NCBI GenBank assembly: GCA_947627215.1
Contig: CANQVD010000017.1
Coordinates: forward strand, 1 to 64,000
Source: an uncultured Eisenbergiella sp.
GTDB taxonomy: Bacteria > Bacillota > Clostridia > Lachnospirales > Lachnospiraceae
Direction: 5' to 3'
Length of the DNA: 64,000 nt
Position numbers and translations under genes: made by a program. Under the pieces are notes generated by a model, which saw only the letters and a program-made list of their open reading frames with translations, searched no databases and had not been told where the DNA came from. The stretch's first letter is position 1, and the number at the start of each line of letters is the position of its first letter. Shown here piece by piece: positions 8,055 to 16,885 of this stretch.

Positions 8055-8969
8055 TTACAGAATGAGATTGACGACCATTCCCGTGGCGAACGAGAACAGC
8101 ATGACAAATGCGAGGTATAATAAAAACCGCTTCACGCCCAGCACGATCTTCAGTGCACCAAGGTTGGTGATCTTCGTGGACGGCCCGGTGAGCATGAACG
8201 CTGCCGCGCTTCCCATACTCATGCCGGAATACAGCCATTCCCGGATCAGAGGGATCGTCCCGCCGCCGCAGGCATAGAGGGGAACGCCGATGGTCGCCGC
8301 CATCAAAACGCCAAAGCCCTCGTTGGCTTCCCCAAACAGAGCGGCGAACTCGTCCGCCGGGACATACCGCTGGAACAGCGCCGACAGCAATACGCCCACG
8401 AGAAACCAGAGCCCGGTCGCCTTGATATTCCTGCCGATGTTCTTGATGAGCCGCAGGAGCAGATTCGGGTCGGTGTCGTGATTGTGCGGCCCGTCAAAGC
8501 CTGTGAAGTTGAAGAACGGCTTGTCTTTGTAAAACACCCGGATCAAAATCCCCGCCGCGCAGCCGCAGATGAAGCAGGAGACGATCCGCACCGTCAGCGC
8601 CGCAGGTCCCAGCGCCGTGCTGTAAATGATCAACTGCGGATTCAAGAGGATGGAGCTCATCATGAATGCCGCCAGCCAGTCGTCCCGGATGCCGCTTTTG
8701 GAAAAAGACGCCGCCAGCGGGATCGTCCCGTACATACAGAGCGGCGAAGCGATGCCGAGGACGCTGGCCGGAATGATGCCAAGGACACCGAGCCGCTTGT
8801 CGCCCATGCTGCGGAATAGTCCGTGAATCTTATCCTTGACGAACACGGAAATGACCGAGCCGAGGACGATGCCGAAGACATAATAGAGGGCGATCTGCCG
8901 AAGCTGCACGGTAAAGTAGTACCAAACATAGACGAATTCCCGCTGAAGCACCTCCCAGATCTGTTCCAT
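8055..8969 (-). CDS. Permease, ArsP/DUF318 family
   Basis: The 304-residue multi-spanning membrane protein has two repeat halves of the ArsP-like permease fold. They carry SPLCMYGTIPLAASF in the first half, CGGGTIPLIREWL in the second, and LTGPSTKITNLGAL near the end. ArsP proteins export trivalent organoarsenicals. This copy lacks the adjacent cysteine pair often seen in them, so the substrate is open. It sits in the DUF362-permease-flavodoxin-hydrolase operon. Confidence 0.83.
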   Translation of the reverse strand: MEQIWEVLQREFVYVWYYFTVQLRQIALYYVFGIVLGSVISVFVKDKIHGLFRSMGDKRLGVLGIIPASVLGIASPLCMYGTIPLAASFSKSGIRDDWLAAFMMSSILLNPQLIIYSTALGPAALTVRIVSCFICGCAAGILIRVFYKDKPFFNFTGFDGPHNHDTDPNLLLRLIKNIGRNIKATGLWFLVGVLLSALFQRYVPADEFAALFGEANEGFGVLMAATIGVPLYACGGGTIPLIREWLYSGMSMGSAAAFMLTGPSTKITNLGALKIVLGVKRFLLYLAFVMLFSFATGMVVNLIL

Positions 8970-9003
8970 AGCCGATCACCTCCTTTTGTTTGTCCGCTTT
9001 TTC

Positions 9004-10083
9004 TCAACCATCTATATTTTCCAGACGGTAGGTACGGCTGCCGAGGCCGATTGCTTCACCCGCCTCCAAAACGTGAGCGCCGTTTTGACCTTCCACACGC
9101 CGGACAAAGCTCTCATTTCCTTCCGCCTCATAGATCAGGTCCAGGCAGGCCTGATCCAGCGCCACCGGATCGGTGGAAGCAAGGATGCCGATATCGTGGA
9201 TGTCCGGCTCGGCCGGATTGCCGTTGCAGTCGCAGTCAATGGAAAGGTGATTCATCACATTGATAAAAAGAATATTTCCGTCAAGCGCATCCACCACGGA
9301 TTTCCCGGCATCCGCCATGGACTCCAAAAAGGCGTTCTGTTCTCCGCCGAACCAGCTTGTATGGCTGCGGCCTGCGGTATGGATCAGATTCTTGCCCTCC
9401 TGGGAGCCGATACCGATGGAGATATTTTTGATCGCGCCTCCGAAACCGGCGATCATATGTCCCTTAAAGTGTGACAATACCAAAAAACCGTCAAAATCGC
9501 CAAAGTGCGCGCCCACATAGTTTTCGGAAAGCTGCTGCCCTCCCTCCACGGGAAGGATCATGGATTCGCCGTCCTCGTCCATGATGAGAAAGCCCTTGCC
9601 GAGATCGGTAAAGCCATGATCTTCCGCCACCTGATAGTGCATGGCCGTCTCGGAACGGGAACCGCCGTAGGCAGTATTACACTCCACGATAGTGCCGTCT
9701 ACACGCTCGACAAGATCGCGGATCAGGTCAGGGTCAAGGTAATTACTGGCAGGCGGTTCGCCGGTGGAGAGCTTCACCGCGATATTGTCGCCGGTCAGCT
9801 CCACGCCCAACGCCTCATAGGCTTTCATAATGCCCTCGGGTGAGATGTCCGTCGTCATGTAAACTACAGAAGCGTCGGCGTTTGTGCCTTCGTCCGGCGT
9901 TTGAGAGCTCTCACCGCTTTCCTCTTCGTCCGCGCTCTGCCCGGAATCAGCGGAAGATTCCGCAGCACTGCGGCTCGTCCGGTCCGTTTCGGAGTTTCCG
10001 CCAGTACCGGAGCTGCTGTTCCCGCAGGCAGCGAGGGAGACCAGCATGATAAAACTGACTAGCAGCGCAACTGTTTTTTTCAT
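9004..10083 (-). CDS. DUF362 domain lipoprotein
   Basis: The 359-residue lipoprotein (SLAACGNSS) has a Ser/Glu/Asp-rich linker and a DUF362 domain. Typical segments are VECNTAYGGSRSET, LSHFKGHMIAGFGGAIKN, NHLSIDCDCNGNPAEP and STDPVALDQACLDLI. DUF362 proteins are often linked to ferredoxins; the biochemical role is not settled. Here no 4Fe-4S ferredoxin motif is attached. The start is ATG 10083, after AAAGGGG. It is first in the operon under operator copy B. Confidence 0.88.
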   Translation of the reverse strand: MKKTVALLVSFIMLVSLAACGNSSSGTGGNSETDRTSRSAAESSADSGQSADEEESGESSQTPDEGTNADASVVYMTTDISPEGIMKAYEALGVELTGDNIAVKLSTGEPPASNYLDPDLIRDLVERVDGTIVECNTAYGGSRSETAMHYQVAEDHGFTDLGKGFLIMDEDGESMILPVEGGQQLSENYVGAHFGDFDGFLVLSHFKGHMIAGFGGAIKNISIGIGSQEGKNLIHTAGRSHTSWFGGEQNAFLESMADAGKSVVDALDGNILFINVMNHLSIDCDCNGNPAEPDIHDIGILASTDPVALDQACLDLIYEAEGNESFVRRVEGQNGAHVLEAGEAIGLGSRTYRLENIDG

Positions 10084-10117
10084 ATCATATACCCCTTTCA
10101 AACTGCTTTTTGTTATT

Positions 10118-10185
10118 ATTATAAAGGGACCAAAAACGGCACGGAAGTCTCTATCCGTTCACCAGTTCATACCAGAAGTTATAGC
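10118..10185 (-). promoter_or_regulatory. Composite LysR-type operator/promoter (copy B) for the DUF362 operon
   Basis: On the minus strand: a dyad with plus-strand halves GTTCATAC (10165-10172) and GTTATAGC (10178-10185), 13 bp, GAGACTTC (complement 10144-10151), 20 bp, then TATAAT (complement 10118-10123). The spacing is identical to copies A and C. The dyad overlaps the stop codon of the upstream hydrolase gene. Confidence 0.7.
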
Positions 10186-12194
10186 TGTCTCATTTGTTCT
10201 TCCCAAAATGCCGCAGCGTCGTTGATCCAGCCCTCGGCAACCGTTCCCGTACCCAGCCCGAAGCCGTGGGAAAGGCCCTCATAGGCGTGAAACTCTGTCG
10301 GGATGCCCGCGGCGGACATCGCCTCGATCCGGCGCTGCATCGTGCGCCAGTTCGCAATGCCGTCGTTCGTTCCGACGCAGACGTAGGTGGGCGGATCGGT
10401 TTCCTGCCACTCGCTGTGTCCCGTGTACTGCATAACGACGCAGCCCGCCTGCGGCAGATCGTCGCCTCCGAAAGCTGCCGTACCGTAGGAGCCGACGTCC
10501 GCCGCCATCCGTGCGCCCGCCGAGCCGCCCCACAGGGAATAGCAGTCGGTGTCCACTTCCAGCTCCTCCGCGTGCTCAAAAATGAAGCTGATCGCCCGCG
10601 AAAGATCCTCCATCGCCGTATCCCAGCCGGGACGGTAGATCAGTGCAAAAGCGTTGTAGCCCATTTTGGAAAGCTCCAGCGCATGGGGGAAGCTGTCGTG
10701 CATCGCGCCGACATAGGCAAAACCGCCTCCGGCATTGCACACAGCAAAGGGTTCGCCGGGATTTCCCTTAAAAAAGAACAGTCCCGTATCCTCCTTGTCG
10801 GGATCAGCCGCCTTTTCCTCATCGGTATAGATATCGTAAAAAATCGTCTCTCCCGCCTCGGCATGGGATTTCATGTAGTTGCAAATCTCCACTGTCTTGT
10901 CCGGGTCGATATTGGAATACCACGTCAGCCGAAGGTCGCCCAGCGTTCTGCCGCTGTAATACCCGGTATCCACGGGAAAGATCAGCCGCCCATAGTCTCC
11001 GAAGGCGGGATCATTTATCACGTCCGAAATGGCGGTGCCGGTGGTGTAGGGCTGGCTTTTCTCCTGCCCTGTCCCGGAATCCCTGTCCCCATCCCGAAAG
11101 AACAGCGGAAGCGCGTTGTAGAGATATTCCTGCACGGCGTTGAAGTCGTGGTAACCGCCGTCCTTCTGATAAAACACGTAGTGTTCCGGCGTGAAGATCT
11201 CCCGTGACAGCATTTCATTCGCCATATTGATCGACTGGCTCTTGACCGCGTCCTGGGTTCCCACGGCGTGATAGATGAAGTACCCGCGTTCATCGAGATT
11301 TTCGTCCTTTACAAGCTGCTCGATGAAGTCCACGTTGTCCTCAAAGCGGAAATCGCCGTAGGTTCCGTAATACCAGCAGGAACCGCTCATCGGAAGAAAG
11401 TAATGAATATAATCGTAGTCATAGCAGAACTGGAGCCATGTGGTCACCGAACCGAGGGAGAAACCGCCGAACGCCCGATGGTCGCGGGAGGCTTTCAGGT
11501 CCTCCGGAGACGCGGACGCGGCGTAGGTATGGAACCGCCCCTCTACTGCGGGCATCAGATGGTTTTCAAAATCCTGATGGAAAGCGCGGAATTCTTCAAT
11601 AGAGCTGCTGAAATCCGTGCTGCTGTTTTCGTTGTAGAACGTCGCCGACACGATGATAAGCGGCGGGATGTCACCGTTTGCGATCAGATTGTCAAACATA
11701 TTTTTCGTCGCCGTAAACTCAAAATATTCTCCGGCATGGCCGCCCCAGCCGTGCATGAGATAGAGAATGTTGTACCGCGTTTCGGCGTCGTCCTCATCGT
11801 AGCCGTAGGGCGTATAAACGTATGCGGTTTTCGTGATGGCGCTGCCGTCCCGCACATAGTCCTCGGATTCATAATCGAGGCGAACGACATTTCCTTGCTC
11901 GGTTGCCGCTTGCGTGTAAACAGCCGGAACGAGTTCCGTCCAGCCAGTCTGTGGTATTCCCATGTCACTCACTCCTGATCCTTCGCTCCCTGTGTAGGTA
12001 CTGTTTTCTATGTCATCCGCTCCCACTTCCTCACCGCCGACAGGCGTGCTGTTTTCCTCCGGGGCATCGCCTGCTTCCGTTTCCTGAGACGGTTCCTCCG
12101 CCGCCGTTTCAACCCTCGGCTGATTTCCGTTACAGGCGCAGAGCAGAGTCAGGAGCAGGGCAAGAATTAAGCCTATCGCTTTTTTTTGTTTCAT
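10179..12194 (-). CDS. Two-domain esterase lipoprotein (feruloyl-esterase-like plus BD-FAE-like hydrolase)
   Basis: The lipoprotein of about 671 residues (lipobox LLCAC) contains two alpha/beta hydrolase domains. The first, about residues 85-375, resembles esterase D/feruloyl esterases: LMHGWGGHAGEYF, nucleophile GGFSLGS, and a His in GGYHDF. The second, about 400-671, resembles BD-FAE/acetylesterases: nucleophile GGSAG, PPTYVCVGTNDG, and a final SHGFG. Both serines are present, so both halves may be active on surface substrates such as esterified polysaccharide. Three in-frame ATGs lie at 12194, 12200 and 12203. ATG 12194 has the best spacing from AAAGG. Operator copy A precedes it. Confidence 0.82.
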   Translation of the reverse strand: MKQKKAIGLILALLLTLLCACNGNQPRVETAAEEPSQETEAGDAPEENSTPVGGEEVGADDIENSTYTGSEGSGVSDMGIPQTGWTELVPAVYTQAATEQGNVVRLDYESEDYVRDGSAITKTAYVYTPYGYDEDDAETRYNILYLMHGWGGHAGEYFEFTATKNMFDNLIANGDIPPLIIVSATFYNENSSTDFSSSIEEFRAFHQDFENHLMPAVEGRFHTYAASASPEDLKASRDHRAFGGFSLGSVTTWLQFCYDYDYIHYFLPMSGSCWYYGTYGDFRFEDNVDFIEQLVKDENLDERGYFIYHAVGTQDAVKSQSINMANEMLSREIFTPEHYVFYQKDGGYHDFNAVQEYLYNALPLFFRDGDRDSGTGQEKSQPYTTGTAISDVINDPAFGDYGRLIFPVDTGYYSGRTLGDLRLTWYSNIDPDKTVEICNYMKSHAEAGETIFYDIYTDEEKAADPDKEDTGLFFFKGNPGEPFAVCNAGGGFAYVGAMHDSFPHALELSKMGYNAFALIYRPGWDTAMEDLSRAISFIFEHAEELEVDTDCYSLWGGSAGARMAADVGSYGTAAFGGDDLPQAGCVVMQYTGHSEWQETDPPTYVCVGTNDGIANWRTMQRRIEAMSAAGIPTEFHAYEGLSHGFGLGTGTVAEGWINDAAAFWEEQMRQL

Positions 12195-12266
12195 CTTCAT
12201 CATCCTTTTTTGGAATGCGGTTTATTCCGGTCTTTAAATGCAGATTAAAATATCTTCACGCTTCTC

Positions 12267-12334
12267 ATTATAAGAAAATCGAGGCTTCCGAAGAAGTCTC
12301 GATTCGTTGATCAGTTATAACCTGCAGTTAGGAC
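12267..12334 (-). promoter_or_regulatory. Composite LysR-type operator/promoter (copy A) for the two-domain esterase
   Basis: On the minus strand: a dyad with plus-strand halves GTTATAAC (12314-12321) and GTTAGGAC (12327-12334), 13 bp, GAGACTTC (complement 12293-12300), 20 bp, then TATAAT (complement 12267-12272). The dyad overlaps the stop of the lysR gene. This is the closest copy to the regulator. Confidence 0.7.
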
Positions 12335-13230
12335 TCAGTCAGCACCGTTTCCAGTGCGGAAAGGAAGCGGCGGACGACCTCCGTCGGCTGGGGCGAGTAC
12401 AGGATCCCCACAGGCATGAAATGATCCCACTCCACCGGGATCACGCGCATCAGCGGATGCACCATGCTCCAGCTCTTGATGACCACCAGAATATCCTTAT
12501 TTTCCTCACACCGATTGAAGACGCCCACATCGTACAGATCAAAATCCACAAGACCCACCTGCGGATGGTTTTCCGTCAGATCGTCCCGCAGGTCGTCCAT
12601 ATGACGGCACCACCCGCGGTGGATCATCATCAGGTCTTTCCCGTACAGATCCTGCACCGTCAGCTTCTCTTTGGATGCCAGCGGATGATAGATGGACACC
12701 GCGCAGCAAAGCGGCTCGTTTTCGATCAACAGTCCCTGACAGTTCCGCTGGCTCATCAAAAGCTCGTCCACGAAGCCGGTGACCACATCGATATTCTGCC
12801 CCAGGTTCTTCAGGATCTCTCTGGCATTGTCCGAGGTATTCTCAAAGGGAACCAGCTTGAAGCTCACGTCGGCGCAGTGCTCGTGGATCTTCGGCCACAG
12901 ATCCATCAGCATCTGGGCGGGCATGATGGGGGAAGTGCCGATGCGGATCACCTGATCCCGCGCAAGCTCCGCGCTTCTCGCCCGCTCGACCGCTTCCCGG
13001 CAGTATTCCGTGATGTACTTGGCGTCTTTGTACAGGGACTCCCCGGCCTTTGTCAGGGTCAGCCCCCGATGCGTCCGTTCAAAGAGACGCACGCCCAGAT
13101 CGTTTTCCAGCAGATTGATCTGCTTGATCAGCGCGGTGGAAGTGATATATAGATCCTCGGCGGCCTTGTTGAAGCTGCCCGCCTCTGCCACACGGATAAA
13201 GGATGTAAAATTGATATTATTGATGTTCAT
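12328..13230 (-). CDS. LysR family transcriptional regulator
   Basis: The 300-residue regulator has an N-terminal winged helix (FIRVAEAGSFNKAAEDLYIT, ALIKQINLLENDLGVRLFER) and the two-lobed effector domain from about 90 to 295. The family binds dyads with a recognition half upstream and an activation half near -35. Four repeated operator-like sites at promoters of the neighbouring genes make it the likely activator of the island. The effector is unknown; redox or electrophile stress is inferred from the targets. Confidence 0.9.
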   Translation of the reverse strand: MNINNINFTSFIRVAEAGSFNKAAEDLYITSTALIKQINLLENDLGVRLFERTHRGLTLTKAGESLYKDAKYITEYCREAVERARSAELARDQVIRIGTSPIMPAQMLMDLWPKIHEHCADVSFKLVPFENTSDNAREILKNLGQNIDVVTGFVDELLMSQRNCQGLLIENEPLCCAVSIYHPLASKEKLTVQDLYGKDLMMIHRGWCRHMDDLRDDLTENHPQVGLVDFDLYDVGVFNRCEENKDILVVIKSWSMVHPLMRVIPVEWDHFMPVGILYSPQPTEVVRRFLSALETVLTES

Positions 13231-13293
13231 GAGCAGTTTCTTTTACAGCAGTCACATCGGGCATCAAACGCCCTCTTTACAGTTTCTGCTGAT

Positions 13294-13322
13294 ATTATAT
13301 ACGGTTAAACGGTCTTTTTCAA
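13294..13322 (-). promoter_or_regulatory. Promoter of the lysR gene
   Basis: On the minus strand TTGAAA (complement 13317-13322), a 17-bp spacer and TATAAT (complement 13294-13299) lie about 65 bp before the lysR start. No copy of the LysR-type dyad is seen here. Confidence 0.65.
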
Positions 13323-13342
13323 GACGGATAACTGTGCAGGAT

Positions 13343-15853
13343 TCAGATGCTCCCCCTTTTCAGCTCCTGAACGATCTCCACTTTTTCTGCGCTGCGCAGG
13401 GAAAACAGCATCGCCGTCACCACGATAAAGATGACCATTATGACAGCGATCCCGTATGCACCCCAATCGATATAGAACATAAACGGCGTCATTCCTTTTG
13501 AGATCAGCGAATACATGATACAATGGATCAGCAGACTGACCGGTATCGCAGACAGGAGTGACTTTATGCCGTACAACGCGGCTTCCAAAAGCAGCATTTT
13601 CTTCAGACCGGCAGCGGTCATACCGACAGAACGCAGCACCGCGAATTCATTTCTGCGCACATTTATCGTATTTGCGACCGTATTGCAGACATTCAGCCCG
13701 ATGATCATCGTCATCAGGACTGTAAAAATGCAGACCGTCATTTTGAGAAGCGTATAGATCTGCCGGGAATTTTCCGTTGCTTCTGCCACATCAAATACCT
13801 GGAAAAATCCCATATCCGCCAGACATTCCGCGACCTGTTCGTGCTGTGATGTGCCGATCGCGAGTTCAATATAGGTATCCTCATTCAACAACCAGTCAAA
13901 AAAGGATATCGGAACGATCAGGACTGCCCTGTCCCGAACAAACTGCGACCGGATATCCGCGTTATCGCCGGGAACGATATCCTGCACGGTCACCGTTTTA
14001 CGGTTGTCGCTGTATTCCAGTTCTATCTCTGATCCTCTTTCCAGTAAAAACGGGGAACCGACAACCACGCGGTCGGGGGAGGCCCCGTAATTTCCGGCCG
14101 CGCTGTTGATCAGTATTCCATGATCCGATCCGCTGTCATACGCCGCAGGATCTATGTTGTTTTCTTCGCAGAGCGCGCAGAAATGTTCTTCATCCATACC
14201 CACGACATATAATTCCGCAAGCCCGCCGTTGATAAAATATCCGGCCATATCGGGGGCGACGGATGCTTCCTCAAACGCCGCTGTCATATATCGGGATATG
14301 CGGTATGAAATATCCGCCGACAGACCCTCGTCAGAAATTGCTTTTGCGGCCGCCTGCAGATCCTTATAGGGGATCGCGGCCTCGACATCCGTATAGCTTG
14401 AACCGTCTTCCTTCATGTCCATTGATGTCTGGAAAAGCATAAAATCCGAAAAACTGTACAGGGACAGCCCGAGGACAACCGCCAGAAAAATGGACATCGT
14501 TACAGCATGGAACCGTTTCGGATCGCGGTAAATATTTTTGGAAGCCAATGCACCGTATATTCCGAAAAATACAGACATTCCTTTTCCGTGCGGGAGCCTT
14601 TTCCGCTTTATCTGATACACATTTGACTGCTTCAGTGTGTCGATCACCGTAACTTTTGAAGCCATTCTTCCCGGAACCTGACAGGCAAAGAACAGGGAAC
14701 CGATCCCCGCAATGCTCCCCAGAAGAAGAATGCTCCAATGAACCTGCGTGCTCAGCTCAAGCGTGCCAAACGTAAAGGCGGTCTCAAAAGAGATCCGTAT
14801 CATTGCCAGGACAGCAGCGGTCAATCCTATTCCAAATAATAGACCGAACGGGATCCCCGTCACACCGAGCAGAAAGGCCTCTATGGCAACGCTGGCTTTT
14901 TTCTGTCTGCTGTCGGCGCCGATACTCGCAAGCATGCCGAGCTGTTTCATGCGCTCCTGCAAGGAAATAGAAAGGACATTGCTGATCATTGCCGCGCAGG
15001 CGGCCATCAGCAATAAAATAACCGCACTGACAGCCGCAAGGAGCTTTACGGCGCCCCTGCCGCCCGTAACGCCATGGTATAAAAGCAGCTCCGAATGGAA
15101 TGCCGACACCTGACCTCCGACCGCTTTTGCATTTTCCTCTGCCTCAGCGTATACAGACGCAGAAATATGACCGCATTTTACAAATGCCGATAAAGGGCTT
15201 CCATCGCTGCCGATCCCGCTGTAAGCATTGAACGCACCGGCCGTTTTGGATCCGTTCATTTCAGATACGATACCGACTATGGTATACGTCCTCTCCATTT
15301 TTGGATGAAAGCTTTCCCGTTCCCCGAGATAATTTACCGATCCGTATAATTCCGCACCGATCTCATCCCACACACGCGTACCGAGAGAAAGCCGTATGGT
15401 ATCGCCAACGGAAACTGCCAGTCCGTTATCCTCTATAAAATCCTGCGTCAGGATCATCTCATTTTCATTTGACGGGAACCGTCCCTCCAGCAAATACTGT
15501 TCCAAAGAAAAGTTTTCGACAAATGCGTCATCGATCTCTGCGACGGCGAGCAGTGTCCGATTGGACGGTTCGCCGTAAAAACTGCTTCCGGCAAAGCGAA
15601 ACAGCGATACATCCTCGACATTCTTTCCCTGCATGAGCTTTTCTGCCTGCTGCCGTGACGGGAGCTCAATACAGTACGCATGATCGCCGCCATATCTCTT
15701 TTCTTTCTCCTGCAGAAATCGAAGCATTGACCAGCCGCCGCACAGGACGGCGGTCATCATGCCTACCGAAAGAATAACGGTGAAAACGGTAAGCAGCGTA
15801 CGTTTCCTGTTCAGCTTCAGGGTTCTCAGGGTAAGTGTGAACATCACCTCCAT
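13343..15853 (-). CDS. FtsX-type ABC transporter permease
   Basis: The 836-residue permease has an N-terminal helix at about 17-40, a first extracytoplasmic domain (about 45-270), a helix group at about 275-400, a further helix near 450, a second extracytoplasmic domain (about 475-700) and a last FtsX core at about 715-825. This double-FtsX layout suits MacB/LolCDE-like exporters and mechanotransmission systems. Its ATG overlaps the stop of the ATPase gene by one base. The ATPase is interrupted by a stop codon, so the complex may be inactive. It lies divergent from a LytTR two-component system, a common arrangement for peptide or antibiotic response. Confidence 0.88.
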   Translation of the reverse strand: MEVMFTLTLRTLKLNRKRTLLTVFTVILSVGMMTAVLCGGWSMLRFLQEKEKRYGGDHAYCIELPSRQQAEKLMQGKNVEDVSLFRFAGSSFYGEPSNRTLLAVAEIDDAFVENFSLEQYLLEGRFPSNENEMILTQDFIEDNGLAVSVGDTIRLSLGTRVWDEIGAELYGSVNYLGERESFHPKMERTYTIVGIVSEMNGSKTAGAFNAYSGIGSDGSPLSAFVKCGHISASVYAEAEENAKAVGGQVSAFHSELLLYHGVTGGRGAVKLLAAVSAVILLLMAACAAMISNVLSISLQERMKQLGMLASIGADSRQKKASVAIEAFLLGVTGIPFGLLFGIGLTAAVLAMIRISFETAFTFGTLELSTQVHWSILLLGSIAGIGSLFFACQVPGRMASKVTVIDTLKQSNVYQIKRKRLPHGKGMSVFFGIYGALASKNIYRDPKRFHAVTMSIFLAVVLGLSLYSFSDFMLFQTSMDMKEDGSSYTDVEAAIPYKDLQAAAKAISDEGLSADISYRISRYMTAAFEEASVAPDMAGYFINGGLAELYVVGMDEEHFCALCEENNIDPAAYDSGSDHGILINSAAGNYGASPDRVVVGSPFLLERGSEIELEYSDNRKTVTVQDIVPGDNADIRSQFVRDRAVLIVPISFFDWLLNEDTYIELAIGTSQHEQVAECLADMGFFQVFDVAEATENSRQIYTLLKMTVCIFTVLMTMIIGLNVCNTVANTINVRRNEFAVLRSVGMTAAGLKKMLLLEAALYGIKSLLSAIPVSLLIHCIMYSLISKGMTPFMFYIDWGAYGIAVIMVIFIVVTAMLFSLRSAEKVEIVQELKRGSI

Positions 15854-16533
15854 CAGCGGATCACCTCATCCCTGATAAGCCCGCCGTCCTGAATCTCCAA
15901 AATCCGATCCGTCTGCTGTGCGATCTCCCGGTCGTGGGTGATCAGAATGATCGTCTGCCGGTAGGTTTTATTGGAGGCTTTCAAAAGCCGCAGGATCTCC
16001 TGTGTGTTTTGCGTATCCAGGCTGCCGGTAGGTTCATCCGCCAAAAGAATGGCAGGCGCGTTCATAAGCGCGCGGCCGATCGCTGCGCGCTGCTGCTGCC
16101 CTCCCGAAAGCTGACCCGGCAAATGCTTTCTGTACTTTGTCAGCCCCAATGCCTGCAGCAGTCCCGCCAAACGCTTTTTGTTTATTTTTCGTCAGTCCAG
16201 TCTGACGGGCAGGGTGATATTTTCCTCTACGTTCAAAACCGGGATCAGATTATAAAATTGATAGATCAGCCCCACCTGCCGTCTGCGGAACACCGCAAGC
16301 TGATCCTCCGTCCGCTCATATACGCTCTGCCCGTTTACAAACACTTCGCCGGATGTCGGGCGGTCAATCCCGCCGAGGATATGCAGCAGAGTAGATTTCC
16401 CCGAACCCGATGCGCCGACGATCGCAATAAATTCGCCCTTTTGTACGGAAAACGAAATATCCGTCAAAGCATTGACGGCGGTTCCGCCTGTATCGTATGT
16501 CCTGCAGACATTTTCAACTCTTAAGATTTCCAT
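15853..16533 (-). pseudogene. ABC transporter ATP-binding protein with in-frame TGA
   Basis: The frame encodes a complete MacB/LolD-class ATPase except for one TGA at 16192-16194 (codon 114). Before it are Walker A GASGSGKS (40-47) and the Q-loop (LIYQFYNL). After it, in the same frame, come LSGGQQQR, Walker B ILLADEPTGSLD and the switch His (LITHD). Relatives usually read LDG at the stop position, so GGA to TGA is the simplest change. TGA is a normal terminator elsewhere here. The gene is either inactivated or the base is a sequencing error. The start is taken as ATG 16533 (MEILRVENV). Confidence 0.85.
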
Positions 16534-16654
16534 GACCGTTCCATTCTTCTGCGCAGTGATCGTTTTCACCGGCGATACATCTCATACCTTTCAGCGCGTC
16601 CCCGCCGGATCTTTTTGATCCGTACGCATCCCCATACTGCCGACGGCACCTCTT

Positions 16655-16710
16655 AGTATCCCTGTTTCTGCCGCAATTTCAACCTTTCCCGCATGAAACG
16701 ACATTTTCTG
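16655..16710 (-). promoter_or_regulatory. Promoter and LytTR-like box for the ABC exporter
   Basis: Read on the minus strand: a 20-bp box (complement of 16691-16710, core AAAATGTCGTTTCATGC), 8 bp, TTGAAA (complement 16677-16682), 16 bp and GATACT (complement 16655-16660). A 17-of-20 copy of the box sits at 16783-16802 in front of the divergent promoter. The 352-bp gap between the two operons holds only these sites. Confidence 0.55.
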
Positions 16711-16782
16711 CCCCCTTTTGGTCATTTCGCGGATATTCGTCCCGCCCTCTTTGAACATGCGGATTCCTGTCCCAAAATCTGT

Positions 16783-16838
16783 GAAAAAATGTCTTTTCAT
16801 GCATTTCGGTTTCTTTCCCCGCTCAGATGTTATATAAT
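16783..16838 (+). promoter_or_regulatory. Promoter and LytTR-like box for the two-component operon
   Basis: The box (core AAAATGTCTTTTCATGC, 16783-16802) is followed after 7 bp by a poor -35 (TTTCTT, 16810-16815), 17 bp and a consensus TATAAT (16833-16838). A weak -35 next to a box is what activation by a bound response regulator would need. Autoregulation by the LytTR protein is inferred. Confidence 0.55.
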
Positions 16839-16885
16839 CGGAATGCCGCATATGGAAACGATCTTGGCAGGAATGGGAAAGTGAA

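Noticed and set aside
16192-16194. Possible recoding of TGA as glycine or another amino acid
   Set aside because: TGA is used as the normal stop of many genes in the window and no recoding element is visible, so a nonsense change or base error is simpler.
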